Shown piece by piece: positions 25,466 through 32,857 of a DNA stretch of 32,857 bases (positions within the stretch are counted from its first letter, which is position 1; every line of letters starts with the position of its first letter). The stretch is from assembly GCA_029856295.1 (NCBI GenBank), contig JAHQWS010000202.1:1-32857 (forward strand). The letters run 5' to 3'. The stretch is from Promethearchaeia archaeon. GTDB taxonomy: Archaea; Asgardarchaeota; Lokiarchaeia; Sigyniarchaeales; SOKP01. A program made the position numbers and the translations under genes. The notes under the pieces were generated by a model, which saw nothing but the letters and a program-made list of their open reading frames with translations, was not told where the DNA came from and searched no databases.

Positions 25466-26971
25466 TCATAATTTTAAACGCTTGATATCAAGTATATGAC
25501 CATTCCATGGGAGTAAATCTATATATAGACCATATACACTAAGATGTCCACCAGTATAAGTATACGTTTTCTGTGCTAACAAATCATTGAAGTTCCACTC
25601 ATTATTCCCATACTCTATCGCATCGATTCTTATATGACCTTGAGAACGATAAGGACTATAATTAACCACAGTAAGTTGATATTGTTCATTTACCCGCCAT
25701 AAATACGCAATTAAATTTATATTTGAATGATTCTCATCGTTAATTTGATCAACTCTACAAAGCGACCATTTTGCGGCGTCAAATTCTCTTCCAGGTGCTG
25801 CTTTTAAAAGGTTTTCATAAAATGTTGTGATATTTGGATTTTTTTCTTCAATTAATCGCCTGCCTAATTGAACCGGCAATTTAGTTCTATATCCAACGAT
25901 TTGACCTTCATGAATAAGTCGCGCACCTGGTAATGTTAATGCTAAAATTGCTGCTGCTTTGGACTTATCTTCACCAAGTACCTCAATAGCTCTTTTTTCA
26001 TCATGATTTTCTATGAATCTCACCAATTTACTCTGGTAATCCCATTCTGCTTGGAGATGACCTTTTATTGATTGAGCATTATCATGAATCAACCTGTCAT
26101 ATAATCCTTTATCATAGCAATAATCAAATCCCTGTTGTTGTAATTCCCATTCCATGTCCCAATATACTTCGGCTAAAAATTTAAAATCTGGGAATTTGGT
26201 TCGAACAGATTTAATAACTTCGACCCAAAACTCTTTCTCTGGAAATGGCCCCGCTCTCTCACCCCAGGTTTGAAAAAATACTTTATTTGTCATAAGCATT
26301 GCCATATCACAGCGAACACCATCGCATTGCTTCGCAATTTCTAATAATGTAAATATTGCTTTTTCTCTAGCCTCAGAAGAAAACGCTTTTATTTGGATTG
26401 TATCACTCCACGAAGGGAAAAAAGGATCCTTTCCATTAGCATAAACTTGATCAACTACCGTAAAGAATTCATTAGGATGAGAGATTAAATCTTCTGCAGT
26501 TCCCTTTATGAAAACATCCGACTTTATTAAGGTCCACATGTGATCAACGGCAACATGATTAGGAACATAATCCAAAATTAAAAGCAAACCGCAATCCTTT
26601 AGTTTCTCACGAAAAGAAGCTAAACCCGTATTTCCACCAAGATAATTATCAACTCGATAATAATGAACCGAATAAGGAGATCCTACAACATCATCCTTAC
26701 TAAAATCTTTTAGAGCGTTGCGGTATTCCTCCTGCAAATCTGGATGTTCTATTGCGATATTTCTGCCTTGAGGGCTTCTTTCCCACACCCCCATAAGCCA
26801 AATTACGTCAAAATATTTAAATTCATTCTCTAAGACTTCGTCAGGTACATTATTTAGATTAATATTTAACTTATCTAAATTATATTTCTCTGATAAACTG
26901 TTGAGCCACGGCCACGTATTAATTTCAAGAATTTTAGGATGTTTAGGCCAATTTATTTCTCTAACCGACAT
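25466..26971 (-). CDS. GH13 (alpha-amylase) family glycoside hydrolase or transglycosylase
   Basis: 501 residues. All four conserved GH13 regions are visible: I DYVPNHV (134-140), II GVRCDMAML (218-226) with nucleophile D222, III FLAEVYW (265-271) with acid/base E268, and IV FIENHDEKRA (319-328) with D324. The (beta/alpha)8 barrel is followed by a beta-rich C-terminal domain. There is no signal peptide, so it acts inside the cell, probably on a storage or compatible-solute glucan or disaccharide. Specificity (amylase, glucanotransferase, trehalose-type enzyme) cannot be told. It is alone on its strand, and the tail-to-tail gap to the MaoC gene is one base, so the two mRNAs must overlap. Confidence 0.87.
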   Translation of the reverse strand: MSVREINWPKHPKILEINTWPWLNSLSEKYNLDKLNINLNNVPDEVLENEFKYFDVIWLMGVWERSPQGRNIAIEHPDLQEEYRNALKDFSKDDVVGSPYSVHYYRVDNYLGGNTGLASFREKLKDCGLLLILDYVPNHVAVDHMWTLIKSDVFIKGTAEDLISHPNEFFTVVDQVYANGKDPFFPSWSDTIQIKAFSSEAREKAIFTLLEIAKQCDGVRCDMAMLMTNKVFFQTWGERAGPFPEKEFWVEVIKSVRTKFPDFKFLAEVYWDMEWELQQQGFDYCYDKGLYDRLIHDNAQSIKGHLQAEWDYQSKLVRFIENHDEKRAIEVLGEDKSKAAAILALTLPGARLIHEGQIVGYRTKLPVQLGRRLIEEKNPNITTFYENLLKAAPGREFDAAKWSLCRVDQINDENHSNINLIAYLWRVNEQYQLTVVNYSPYRSQGHIRIDAIEYGNNEWNFNDLLAQKTYTYTGGHLSVYGLYIDLLPWNGHILDIKRLKL

Positions 26972-27023
26972 TTTGTTGATAAGCCTTTTTTAAATTTAGT
27001 TATTTGATTAATGAATATGAATG

Positions 27024-27314
27024 CTATTTTTTTAAAGTTAATAATCTGCTACCATGGATAATCATCTCAATTATAACTTTTTCATGAGAATATATATAGA
27101 TTATTCAATAATTTTGAAAAATCAATTCTCGATCATTCGGATCGTCTGATTCAGGAACTTTTCGACCCATTTGAGGAAATCCTTTTAAGTATTCTATCTT
27201 CTCAAGAATTCCATTTAAAAAAAATTCTGAATAACTGGGTGAATCTTGAGATATGTAATGTAGAATATTTTTAAGGTCCTTTTTGGCAGATTCAGACCAT
27301 TCTATTTCAACCAT
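27024..27314 (-). pseudogene. RelE/ParE-family toxin interrupted by an in-frame TGA
   Basis: The first 69 codons (27314 to 27108) encode a typical RelE/ParE opening: WSESAKKDLKNILHYIS, then GFPQMGRKVPESDD and RELIFQNY. TGA at 27105-27107 stops it exactly where the family has Arg of the N-Y-R-I-I-Y strand. Past the TGA the same frame continues IIYIYSHEK, then VIIEMIIHGSRLL and TLKK before a TAG at 27024. That is the family's normal C-terminus, and the total of 96 codons is the normal length. A single CGA-to-TGA or AGA-to-TGA change explains it. A sequencing error or readthrough is possible. The 5' end overlaps the antitoxin gene by 13 bases. Confidence 0.8.
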
Positions 27315-27496
27315 TTTTCTGCCATTTTTTTGACTTGTTCATGAGAATACGTTCTACCTTGAGCGATATCTTCTTTAGCTTTTAGGAGCTTTTGTTTGAC
27401 ATAAAGATGATAAATTATATCATCTAAAGTTATATCATCAGGGAGTTCTTCAATGAGTGAAATAACTTCCTTTTTTAAAGAATTAGTTGTTGTCAT
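27302..27496 (-). CDS. Antitoxin of a RelE/ParE-type module
   Basis: 64 residues: an N-terminal helical part with EVISLIEELPDDITLDDIIY and a C-terminal acidic/basic helix ending HEQVKKMAEKWLK. The pattern 'lpdd-xTldDimy-lyvrqKi...G...shEeVk' is common in short antitoxins that precede RelE/ParE toxins. The gene overlaps the toxin start by 13 bases in the usual antitoxin-first order. A TTTAAAT run about 30-40 bases before the ATG may be its promoter; there is no Shine-Dalgarno. If the toxin is dead, this antitoxin may persist only because loss is neutral, or may neutralise toxins from other loci. Confidence 0.75.
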   Translation of the reverse strand: MTTTNSLKKEVISLIEELPDDITLDDIIYHLYVKQKLLKAKEDIAQGRTYSHEQVKKMAEKWLK

Positions 27497-27844
27497 GTTA
27501 AATCAATAATTAAATAGTAAATTAGATTTAAAAACTTATTTTAAATAAACATAAAATAATCATTAATCTCAGTTATGATCAAGTCTTCATAATTCAAACC
27601 TCTACAATATTTTCTCTAATAATTTATCTATATAATTCTGATGAAAATAGTTATCCAAAATGCTTTGATACTAATATTTTTGTAGGATTAAAAGCTTCAG
27701 TATCAGAAAATAACTAATATAAAGTTATTTTGTTTGAAAGTAAATACTTTTTTGTATTTTTATATAAACCTAATTTTATAGGTCTTATTTATCGAATTTA
27801 CTGATTTTCAATTTCAATTTGATAAGAAACACAAGTAATTAAGA
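27497..27844. other. Long intergenic region without a recognisable gene
   Basis: 348 bases, strongly AT-rich, between the small MaoC-linked gene and the antitoxin. Nested inverted repeats occur at 27649-27654/27710-27715 (AGTTAT/ATAACT) and 27666-27672/27699-27705 (TGATACT/AGTATCA). On the minus strand short protein-like stretches appear in shifting frames (for example SDTEAFNPTKILVSKHF), which could be a decayed gene or chance. No tRNA or other RNA was recognised. Confidence 0.45.
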
Positions 27845-28183
27845 TTATTTTTTATATTGAATAAATGATATGAATTCTCTCCCTTGAGCTTGAATTATAC
27901 ATCTTTTTTCTTTGGGAGATAGTTTAATAATAGCCTTATCAATCTCCTCTATCGGAATTCCTTCTTTCGGCAAAACTTCACGGAACCATTTAGAAATTGC
28001 CGTGTAATACCTCTCTACGTCGTCTCCTTCCATATCCGGAGTTAGCTTCCCCGTGATTAAATCAACTTCAATTTCAAATTCCGGGGTATAATGCTCAAAA
28101 GGATCGAGCATATATCCTATATCATCGCCGGATGATGTTCTGATTGCGTTATAAGCAACAGACTTTAATCTACTTAACTTCAT
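27845..28183 (-). CDS. Small protein of unknown function linked to a MaoC gene
   Basis: 112 residues, soluble, no signal peptide. It has a beta-rich, acidic middle (FEIEVDLITGKLTPDMEGDD) and a helical C-terminal half with KEGIPIEEIDKAIIKLSPKEK. I do not recognise the family. It begins two bases after the stop of the MaoC gene, with GGGGGGCGAT inside that gene's last codons as ribosome-binding site, so the two are translationally coupled. This suggests that it assists or modulates the hydratase, or belongs to the same acyl-thioester pathway. Confidence 0.65.
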   Translation of the reverse strand: MKLSRLKSVAYNAIRTSSGDDIGYMLDPFEHYTPEFEIEVDLITGKLTPDMEGDDVERYYTAISKWFREVLPKEGIPIEEIDKAIIKLSPKEKRCIIQAQGREFISFIQYKK

Positions 28184-28185
28184 AT

Positions 28186-28620
28186 TTAATCGCCCCCCTC
28201 AATTTGATAGGGGATACATGTTGCCTTGCCTTCACATACACTTTCACCGTTTTCATTATAACAAGTCATTGAGAAAGCTAAACGTTTCTGTTTTATATCG
28301 ACCTCATTAATTGTTGCGACGGCACGAACTGTATCCCCAAAAAATACAGGCTTTAAAAACTTAAATGAAATTGCCTCAGCAAGACAACCAGGCCCGGGAA
28401 AAAGATCGCCCCCGAAATGGCTAATCATCCCTCCTACGAGAAGCCCGTGAACAATAGGCTTTTTAAACCGAGTCTTTCTTATAAACTCCCCGTTATAATG
28501 GAACGGATTATGATCGCCTATTAAATCGGCCATAGTTTCCGTTTCTTCTTGGGTAAAAGTATGGGAGAATTCCGCTTGCATCCCTACTTCAAATTCATCA
28601 ATAGTTCGACCTATTTTCAT
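28186..28620 (-). CDS. MaoC-family hydratase (PhaJ-like)
   Basis: 144 residues, one hot-dog domain. The hydratase-2 motif is complete in IGDHNPFHYNGEFIRKT (catalytic Asp and His), followed by PIVHGLLVGGMIS and later FLKPVFFGDTV. It matches (R)-specific enoyl-CoA hydratases of the PhaJ type in length and motif, and would act as a homodimer without needing a second subunit. It is therefore independent of the split pair at 24420-25464. It starts at ATG 28620 without a clear Shine-Dalgarno and is followed by a small coupled gene. Confidence 0.88.
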   Translation of the reverse strand: MKIGRTIDEFEVGMQAEFSHTFTQEETETMADLIGDHNPFHYNGEFIRKTRFKKPIVHGLLVGGMISHFGGDLFPGPGCLAEAISFKFLKPVFFGDTVRAVATINEVDIKQKRLAFSMTCYNENGESVCEGKATCIPYQIEGGD

Positions 28621-28793
28621 GAATTAGAAATATTTAAAAAAGAAATTAAAGTTTGTTTTTTTAGAAATGACTATAAATTGACGAAAACCAAAATATAAAA
28701 GGAAGTTGTAGTATCTTTTATAAAATAAATAGATATATATTTTTAGAATATCATAATTATAATAAGAATTAAATTAAAAGAGAACATATTGTA

Positions 28794-29390
28794 ATGTCAG
28801 AATCAGAAAAAGAAGCATTAAGAAAGTTAGTTATGATTATTTCGGATTTGCGTGCAAAAGATGAGGAGAGATACGAAGCACATGTAAACTTTATGAATGA
28901 AACAATTAAGATGATAAGAGCAATCGAATCGCAAATGAATAAACATTGGGAAACAGTTTTAGATTCCTTAAAAGATTTAAATGAAAGCATTAATGCAAAT
29001 TTAGACTCGTTACTCACGGGGATTAATCCAAAAGGGTTAAGAGAAACTTCAAAATCATTAAGGGAAATTATGGATACAATGAATAAAAGCGTACAATCAA
29101 TGAATCTAGAGAAGGTATTAAGCGAATTAAAAGTTCTACAATCAGGCACCTATGCAGTCCCCATTGCGGGTCAATCATTTGCTCAACAACAGCCAGAACC
29201 GATAACAGCAGGAGCTGGTTTAACACCTCCTGGAGTGGCACCTCCTGGATTAAAAGCTCCTGGTGGAGCAACGGCCGCTCCGACATCGGCAGAAGGAACC
29301 AAATGGGTTGACCCAACTGAGGCAGCAAAAAAGAAGAAAGAAGAAGAAGAACCTCATTTGCTCAAACCTTCTGATTTATGGGGAAGTTAA
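28794..29390 (+). CDS. Coiled-coil protein with PPG linker and C-terminal LLKPSDLWGS tail
   Basis: 198 residues with no family I can name. Residues 1-115 are helical and probably coiled coil (heptad-like Leu/Ile/Met spacing, for example SLKDLNESINANLDSLL). Residues about 125-165 are a low-complexity linker with TPPGVAPPGLKAPGG. Then come a TKWVDPTEAA patch, a Lys/Glu run, and the C-terminal end HLLKPSDLWGS. Such an architecture (oligomerising rod, flexible linker, terminal short motif) suggests an adaptor or tether that presents its tail to a partner. No membrane segment. A TATA-like AGATATATATTTTTAG lies about 50 bases upstream. It converges on the dehydratase-type gene, 32 bases apart. Confidence 0.75.
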   Translation: MSESEKEALRKLVMIISDLRAKDEERYEAHVNFMNETIKMIRAIESQMNKHWETVLDSLKDLNESINANLDSLLTGINPKGLRETSKSLREIMDTMNKSVQSMNLEKVLSELKVLQSGTYAVPIAGQSFAQQQPEPITAGAGLTPPGVAPPGLKAPGGATAAPTSAEGTKWVDPTEAAKKKKEEEEPHLLKPSDLWGS

Positions 29391-29422
29391 TTATATTTTT
29401 TTTCTTAAAAAATCTTCATCTC

Positions 29423-30772
29423 TTATTTGAACATTTCCATAAAAGAACTCAATTGAGTTCTAATTTGTTCGACATCTTCCCCAATTTTTTTAAAGTTAAT
29501 TACAATTGCAGGAATATCAAGCTCATTTCTAATCCTTTCTTGCAATGTAGAGTATATATTCGATAATGAATGACACCCAAATACCTGATTGAAAATAAAT
29601 CCATCAATATTCATTTTCTTAGCTGCTTTAAAATATGATTTAGTTAAATTTTCATTATCACATCCTATTCCTTTTCTGGAAGCACCCAAAAGAAATCGCG
29701 CATAATCTTCAATGGGATTCGAATTGTTTGACACAGGAATTTCTTCAAGAAATCCTAATATGTCCCAGTCTGCATATAAAACTCTGCCTCCTAACTCATA
29801 AATGATTTCATGAATATAGGGCTCCCACCCTCCATATATTGGCGTTAAAAGAATTCTAGGCATATCACTAACATCCATCCCAATTCCAGTTCTAATTCGT
29901 TCTCTCATCTCTTTTACCAATTGACTCATATTTTCTAAATATCTTTGAGCATTAGAATTATAATCTTGAAATGTGATTGTTAGCAATGCTAAAATTTCTG
30001 CGAATGTCGCGGGATTACAGGGATAAAAATTGGAGGCACTTATTTCATAAAGAATAGCCTTATAAAACCTTTTTACCTGGTTTCCTATACGAAATTGTTT
30101 TTTTAGACTATTGTCAGTAACAACATTACCAGTTATATTCTCTATTTCTGTTATCGCATTCTTAATATTGTCTACCATAATTTCTAAACTTTTTTTGTTG
30201 TTTGCTATATCTTTAGGAGGAAGATCAATCCACACCTGATTAGGAACTATTGTTTTTAATGATTCAGAAAATTTATTCCATTCACTGCAGCGTACTGCGA
30301 AATTAAGGTTTGCGTCTATATCTTTTCCCTTTGAAATATGCATCCCATAAAGCGCTTTTATACCAAAACATAAATCAGGAGGTACATCATTCTCTTCAGC
30401 TAAATCGTACATTTCATTGTATTTCCTATTGGTAGAGCTAATGACATCTTCTAGAATATGGTCAACAATCTTTAACACATCAAATCTTCTTGCAATATCT
30501 AATAATTTTGAGGTTAAATCCCAACCTAAAACAGAGGTTGCGGAATTTAAGGCTAACAAGGTTTTATTAACCTTGAAAGATTCCATTCTTATTGGAAGGA
30601 CGGGGATAGAATCGGCTGCAAATACAAGATCTGGAAAACCTAATGCGACAGAAATCAGATTTTTTCTCTCTCTAACCTTTTTCCTCTTTAAATATTCTCT
30701 CCCCGTTAAGAAATTATATGCAATCTTTAATACTGATGTAAAACTTACAACGTCATCTGCGTATATACTCAT
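29423..30772 (-). CDS. 2-hydroxyacyl-CoA dehydratase (HgdB/BcrB/FldB-C type) subunit, copy A
   Basis: 449 residues. The family pattern is recognisable: DLCFGIKALYG (133-143), RCSEWNKF (161-168), VWIDLPP (180-186), YPCNPATFAEI (250-260), GGRVLYADWDI (328-338), GCHSLSNIYS (399-408) and the end ...QIRTQLSSFMEMF. C135, C162 and C400 are the likeliest [4Fe-4S] ligands; C252 and C371 are also kept in copy B. This family works as a heterodimer that needs an ATP-driven activator (HgdC type) to eliminate water from 2-hydroxyacyl-CoA, or reduces benzoyl-CoA. No activator is seen nearby. The N-terminal 110 residues are less typical. GGAGAT is the ribosome-binding site. Confidence 0.75.
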   Translation of the reverse strand: MSIYADDVVSFTSVLKIAYNFLTGREYLKRKKVRERKNLISVALGFPDLVFAADSIPVLPIRMESFKVNKTLLALNSATSVLGWDLTSKLLDIARRFDVLKIVDHILEDVISSTNRKYNEMYDLAEENDVPPDLCFGIKALYGMHISKGKDIDANLNFAVRCSEWNKFSESLKTIVPNQVWIDLPPKDIANNKKSLEIMVDNIKNAITEIENITGNVVTDNSLKKQFRIGNQVKRFYKAILYEISASNFYPCNPATFAEILALLTITFQDYNSNAQRYLENMSQLVKEMRERIRTGIGMDVSDMPRILLTPIYGGWEPYIHEIIYELGGRVLYADWDILGFLEEIPVSNNSNPIEDYARFLLGASRKGIGCDNENLTKSYFKAAKKMNIDGFIFNQVFGCHSLSNIYSTLQERIRNELDIPAIVINFKKIGEDVEQIRTQLSSFMEMFK

Positions 30773-30915
30773 TTTCCAATTATCTCCAAAATCAGCTTTA
30801 TTTAAGTTAAAATTTTAGGTTTAACATTTAAAATGAATCATAAATTTATAAAAAAACTTTTGAGAGCTTTATAAGGATGTAAAACTTTCCTACATTTAAG
30901 AATCTGAAACTTCTA

Positions 30916-32268
30916 TTAGAACATTTCCATAAAAGCTCCTAACCGAGTCTTAACTTGTTCTATATTTTCACCAATCTTATTAAAAGTTAGAGCAGTTGTA
31001 GGAATTTCAAGTTCTCGACGAATTTTTTCTCTTAGCATCGCATAACAATTTGAAACCGAATGGCAACCAAACAATTGAATGAAAATTAAACCGTCAGCAT
31101 TCATTTGTTTAGCATTTCTCAAATATGAATTAGTCAACGTGTCATTATCACATCCAATTCCATTTGATGTCGCATTCATTAAATATTTAGCATATTCTTC
31201 AATGGGATTCGAATTTCTTGACACATCTATTTCCTCTAAAAGTAACAACATTTCCCAGTCAGCGTACAATGCCCTACCCCCTAATTTATAGATGATTTCA
31301 GTAATCTCTGGCTCATATCCTCCAAACATAGGAGTAACTAAGATTTTAGGCATTTTGGATACATCCATACCAATACCTTTCTTTATTCTATCTTTCATTT
31401 CACTTACTAAATGATTCATATTTTCGGCATATCTTTGTGCATTTGAGTTATAATCTTGGAACGTGTGGTTTAATAAGACTAAGATTTCTGCAAATGTAGC
31501 AGGGTTACACGGATAAAAATCCGACGTCCCTATTTCATATAAAATAGTTTTATACGATTTTTTTACTTGATTACCAATTTGAAAATGTTCTCTTAATCTA
31601 TTATCGCTACATGTGATTCCTGTTAAATTTTCTAATTGGGTTATCGCCCGTGAAATATTATCCATTAATATTTCCGAGGCATCTCCTATATCTCTTGGGG
31701 GTATATCGACCCATACCTGTTCTGGGGGATGTGCAATTGTTTTTAAAGATTCTAAGTATTTATTATAAGCACTACATCGGATTGTAAAATTCAATACAGC
31801 ATCGCAATTCTTTCCTTTTGAGACGTGCATACCATATAGAGATTTTATTCCATAACAAAAATCGCTAGAGATGCCACTTTCAATCCCTAGATCATACACT
31901 TCATTGTACTTTCTATTTATAGTATCGATCGCGTCATCAATGATTTTATCAACCGTTTTACTTAGTTCACTTATGCCTGAACTCTTAATAAATCCTAAAA
32001 AATCAGAGACTTTTTTCCATCCAAAAATACTCGAGGCTGAGCCTAAATAAACAAGATATTTATTAATTTCAAGGGTTTCCATTCGTATTGGGAATACTGG
32101 AATACCTCCTGTAGCAAATGCTAAATCTGAAAATGGTAAAGCTACAGAGATTAACTTTTTTTTCTCTCTAAACTTCTTCCTCTTTAAATAATCTCTACCA
32201 GCTAAGAAATTATATGCAATTTTTAAAACGGAAGAAAACCTAACAATATCATCGGCAAAAATACTCAT
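30916..32268 (-). CDS. 2-hydroxyacyl-CoA dehydratase (HgdB/BcrB/FldB-C type) subunit, copy B
   Basis: 450 residues, clearly paralogous to copy A from the first residues (MSIFADDIV against MSIYADDVV) to the last (AFMEMF). The motifs are SDFCYGIKSLYG, RCSAYNKY, VWVDIPP, YPCNPATFAEI, GCDNDTL and GCHSVSN, so all five shared cysteines are conserved. The two genes lie in tandem, 143 bases apart, so they may form the two subunits of one enzyme or be redundant copies. GGAGATGAT seven bases before ATG 32268 is an almost perfect archaeal Shine-Dalgarno. The substrate is unknown; the MaoC genes 2-8 kb away make an acyl-CoA pathway plausible. Confidence 0.75.
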   Translation of the reverse strand: MSIFADDIVRFSSVLKIAYNFLAGRDYLKRKKFREKKKLISVALPFSDLAFATGGIPVFPIRMETLEINKYLVYLGSASSIFGWKKVSDFLGFIKSSGISELSKTVDKIIDDAIDTINRKYNEVYDLGIESGISSDFCYGIKSLYGMHVSKGKNCDAVLNFTIRCSAYNKYLESLKTIAHPPEQVWVDIPPRDIGDASEILMDNISRAITQLENLTGITCSDNRLREHFQIGNQVKKSYKTILYEIGTSDFYPCNPATFAEILVLLNHTFQDYNSNAQRYAENMNHLVSEMKDRIKKGIGMDVSKMPKILVTPMFGGYEPEITEIIYKLGGRALYADWEMLLLLEEIDVSRNSNPIEEYAKYLMNATSNGIGCDNDTLTNSYLRNAKQMNADGLIFIQLFGCHSVSNCYAMLREKIRRELEIPTTALTFNKIGENIEQVKTRLGAFMEMF

Positions 32269-32373
32269 TTCTTATATCATCTCCAAAAATGTCTCTATTC
32301 TTGTGGAGGCAACTATCTGACTCTTTTAACTTCAAATTTTATATTAATTTTAAAAGTTATGAGTTTCAAGAGA

Positions 32374-32391
32374 ATATGTAAGATATGTAAG
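32374..32391. repeat. Two perfect 9-bp tandem repeats upstream of copy B
   Basis: ATATGTAAG occurs twice in a row (32374-32382, 32383-32391), about 110 bases before the start of copy B. A perfect 10-bp palindrome GAATTAATTC follows at 32425-32434. Either could be a regulator site; chance is possible in this AT-rich spacer. Confidence 0.35.
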
Positions 32392-32495
32392 AATTTCTTA
32401 AATAACTAGTTAAAAATTAAGTTCGAATTAATTCTACGATTAATTGGACAATTTTAAAAATCTTGAAAATGAAAATAAAATGATTTAGCTTTAAT

Positions 32496-32857
32496 TTAAT
32501 CTTGACGCTTGAGGTTTAAGCGTTTTTTGAATAGCATGGCTGATATAGCACCTACCAAACCAATCAGAATGAAGGTATTATATCCTGGAATTGCTTCCCT
32601 CTCGCCGGCATAATAACCATCATCATCACCGTCAACAGGTAAACCTGGTTCAGAGATTATCTCTTCTTTTAAAACATAGACGTCTGAATAACCGATATAA
32701 CCTCGAGTATCATTGCAATAGAATCGAATCGTAATATAACCATAGGAAAGACTACTCCATAGGGTCTGATTTATTGAACCAGTTATATTTTCATTAAAAA
32801 CTACGTTTAAATCTGTTAAGTTCATTATTTTTCCGGTTCCTAAGATTTCATACCAGA
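32496..32857 (-). CDS. Surface protein C-terminus with Loki-CTERM-type sorting signal, cut by window edge
   Basis: The frame is open from the window edge, so the internal Met at 32825 is not the true start; 119 codons plus stop are visible. First comes a beta-sandwich segment ending RFYCNDTRGYIGYSDVYVLK, typical of the repeated domains of Lokiarchaeal extracellular proteins. An acidic spacer (PVDGDDDGYYAGERE) follows. Then come IPGY, a hydrophobic helix (NTFILIGLVGAISAMLF) and a basic tail (KKRLNLKRQD). This tripartite end is the C-terminal sorting signal processed by archaeosortase-like enzymes in related archaea. The protein should be exported and anchored at the cell surface. Its function cannot be told from this part. 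Confidence 0.8.
   Translation of the reverse strand, partial: WYEILGTGKIMNLTDLNVVFNENITGSINQTLWSSLSYGYITIRFYCNDTRGYIGYSDVYVLKEEIISEPGLPVDGDDDGYYAGEREAIPGYNTFILIGLVGAISAMLFKKRLNLKRQD

Noticed and set aside
28769..29149. A minus-strand frame opposite the coiled-coil protein
   Set aside because: Ser/Ile/Phe-rich shadow translation; the plus-strand gene has an ATG, heptad pattern and a coherent architecture.
30417..30818. A 133-codon plus-strand frame opposite the dehydratase-type copy A
   Set aside because: Antisense to a conserved paralogous gene and not preserved opposite copy B.
30876..30897. ATGTA/TACAT inverted repeat between the two dehydratase-type genes as a terminator or operator
   Set aside because: Only five base pairs with a nine-base loop in an AT-rich spacer; chance is a sufficient explanation.

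Overview
This AT-rich window (about 30% GC by eye) looks like a Lokiarchaeia-type Asgard archaeal chromosome. The best taxonomic pointer is the partial protein at the right edge. It ends in an IPGY motif, one hydrophobic helix and a basic tail, the C-terminal sorting signal typical of Lokiarchaeal surface proteins. Archaeal-style Shine-Dalgarno sites (GGTGA, GGAGATGAT, GAGAGGT), T-rich spacers and the mix of acyl-CoA, archaeal-type and bacterial-type sugar enzymes agree with this. I see no rRNA, tRNA, CRISPR array or intact insertion sequence.

Layout. 1-2175 (minus): the start of purC, a MazG-like pyrophosphohydrolase, a small Cys-containing protein and an alpha/beta hydrolase, with a 3' relic of a second hydrolase copy. 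2499-3431 (plus): an aldo/keto reductase. 3467-14284 (minus): a catabolic-looking array of two AGPS/GlcD-like flavoproteins, one HdrD/GlpC-like CCG iron-sulfur protein and four tandem FGGY kinases. A 495-aa helical protein lies upstream of it. 16185-24288: an amino-sugar block with glmM, nagB, glmS, a left-handed beta-helix protein, a seven-helix membrane protein and a GlmU-like enzyme. 24420-28620: a split MaoC hydratase pair, a GH13 enzyme, a toxin-antitoxin pair whose toxin carries a nonsense codon, and another MaoC gene with a small partner. 28794-32857: a coiled-coil/PPG-linker protein, two paralogous 2-hydroxyacyl-CoA dehydratase-type subunits and the partial surface protein.

How the genes may work together. 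Kinase plus flavoprotein plus CCG Fe-S protein resembles, in logic, glycerol kinase plus anaerobic glycerol-3-phosphate dehydrogenase (GlpK/GlpABC). I infer a polyol or sugar-acid module that phosphorylates a substrate and passes its electrons to an Fe-S carrier. GlmS, GlmM and the GlmU-like protein together give a complete route from fructose-6-phosphate to UDP-GlcNAc. The MaoC and dehydratase-type proteins suggest acyl-CoA chemistry.

The most interesting signal is a fossil record of gene amplification in the kinase array. The spacer in front of every kinase contains a copy of the last ~15-18 codons of the HdrD-like gene. In front of kinase 4 this is a clean 21-codon mini-ORF joining that gene's first three codons to its last eighteen. 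In the other three spacers it is frameshifted, stopped or substituted. The same style of decay (tandem duplication, then reduction to a 3' stub or a point-mutated gene) is seen at the alpha/beta hydrolase relic and the toxin.
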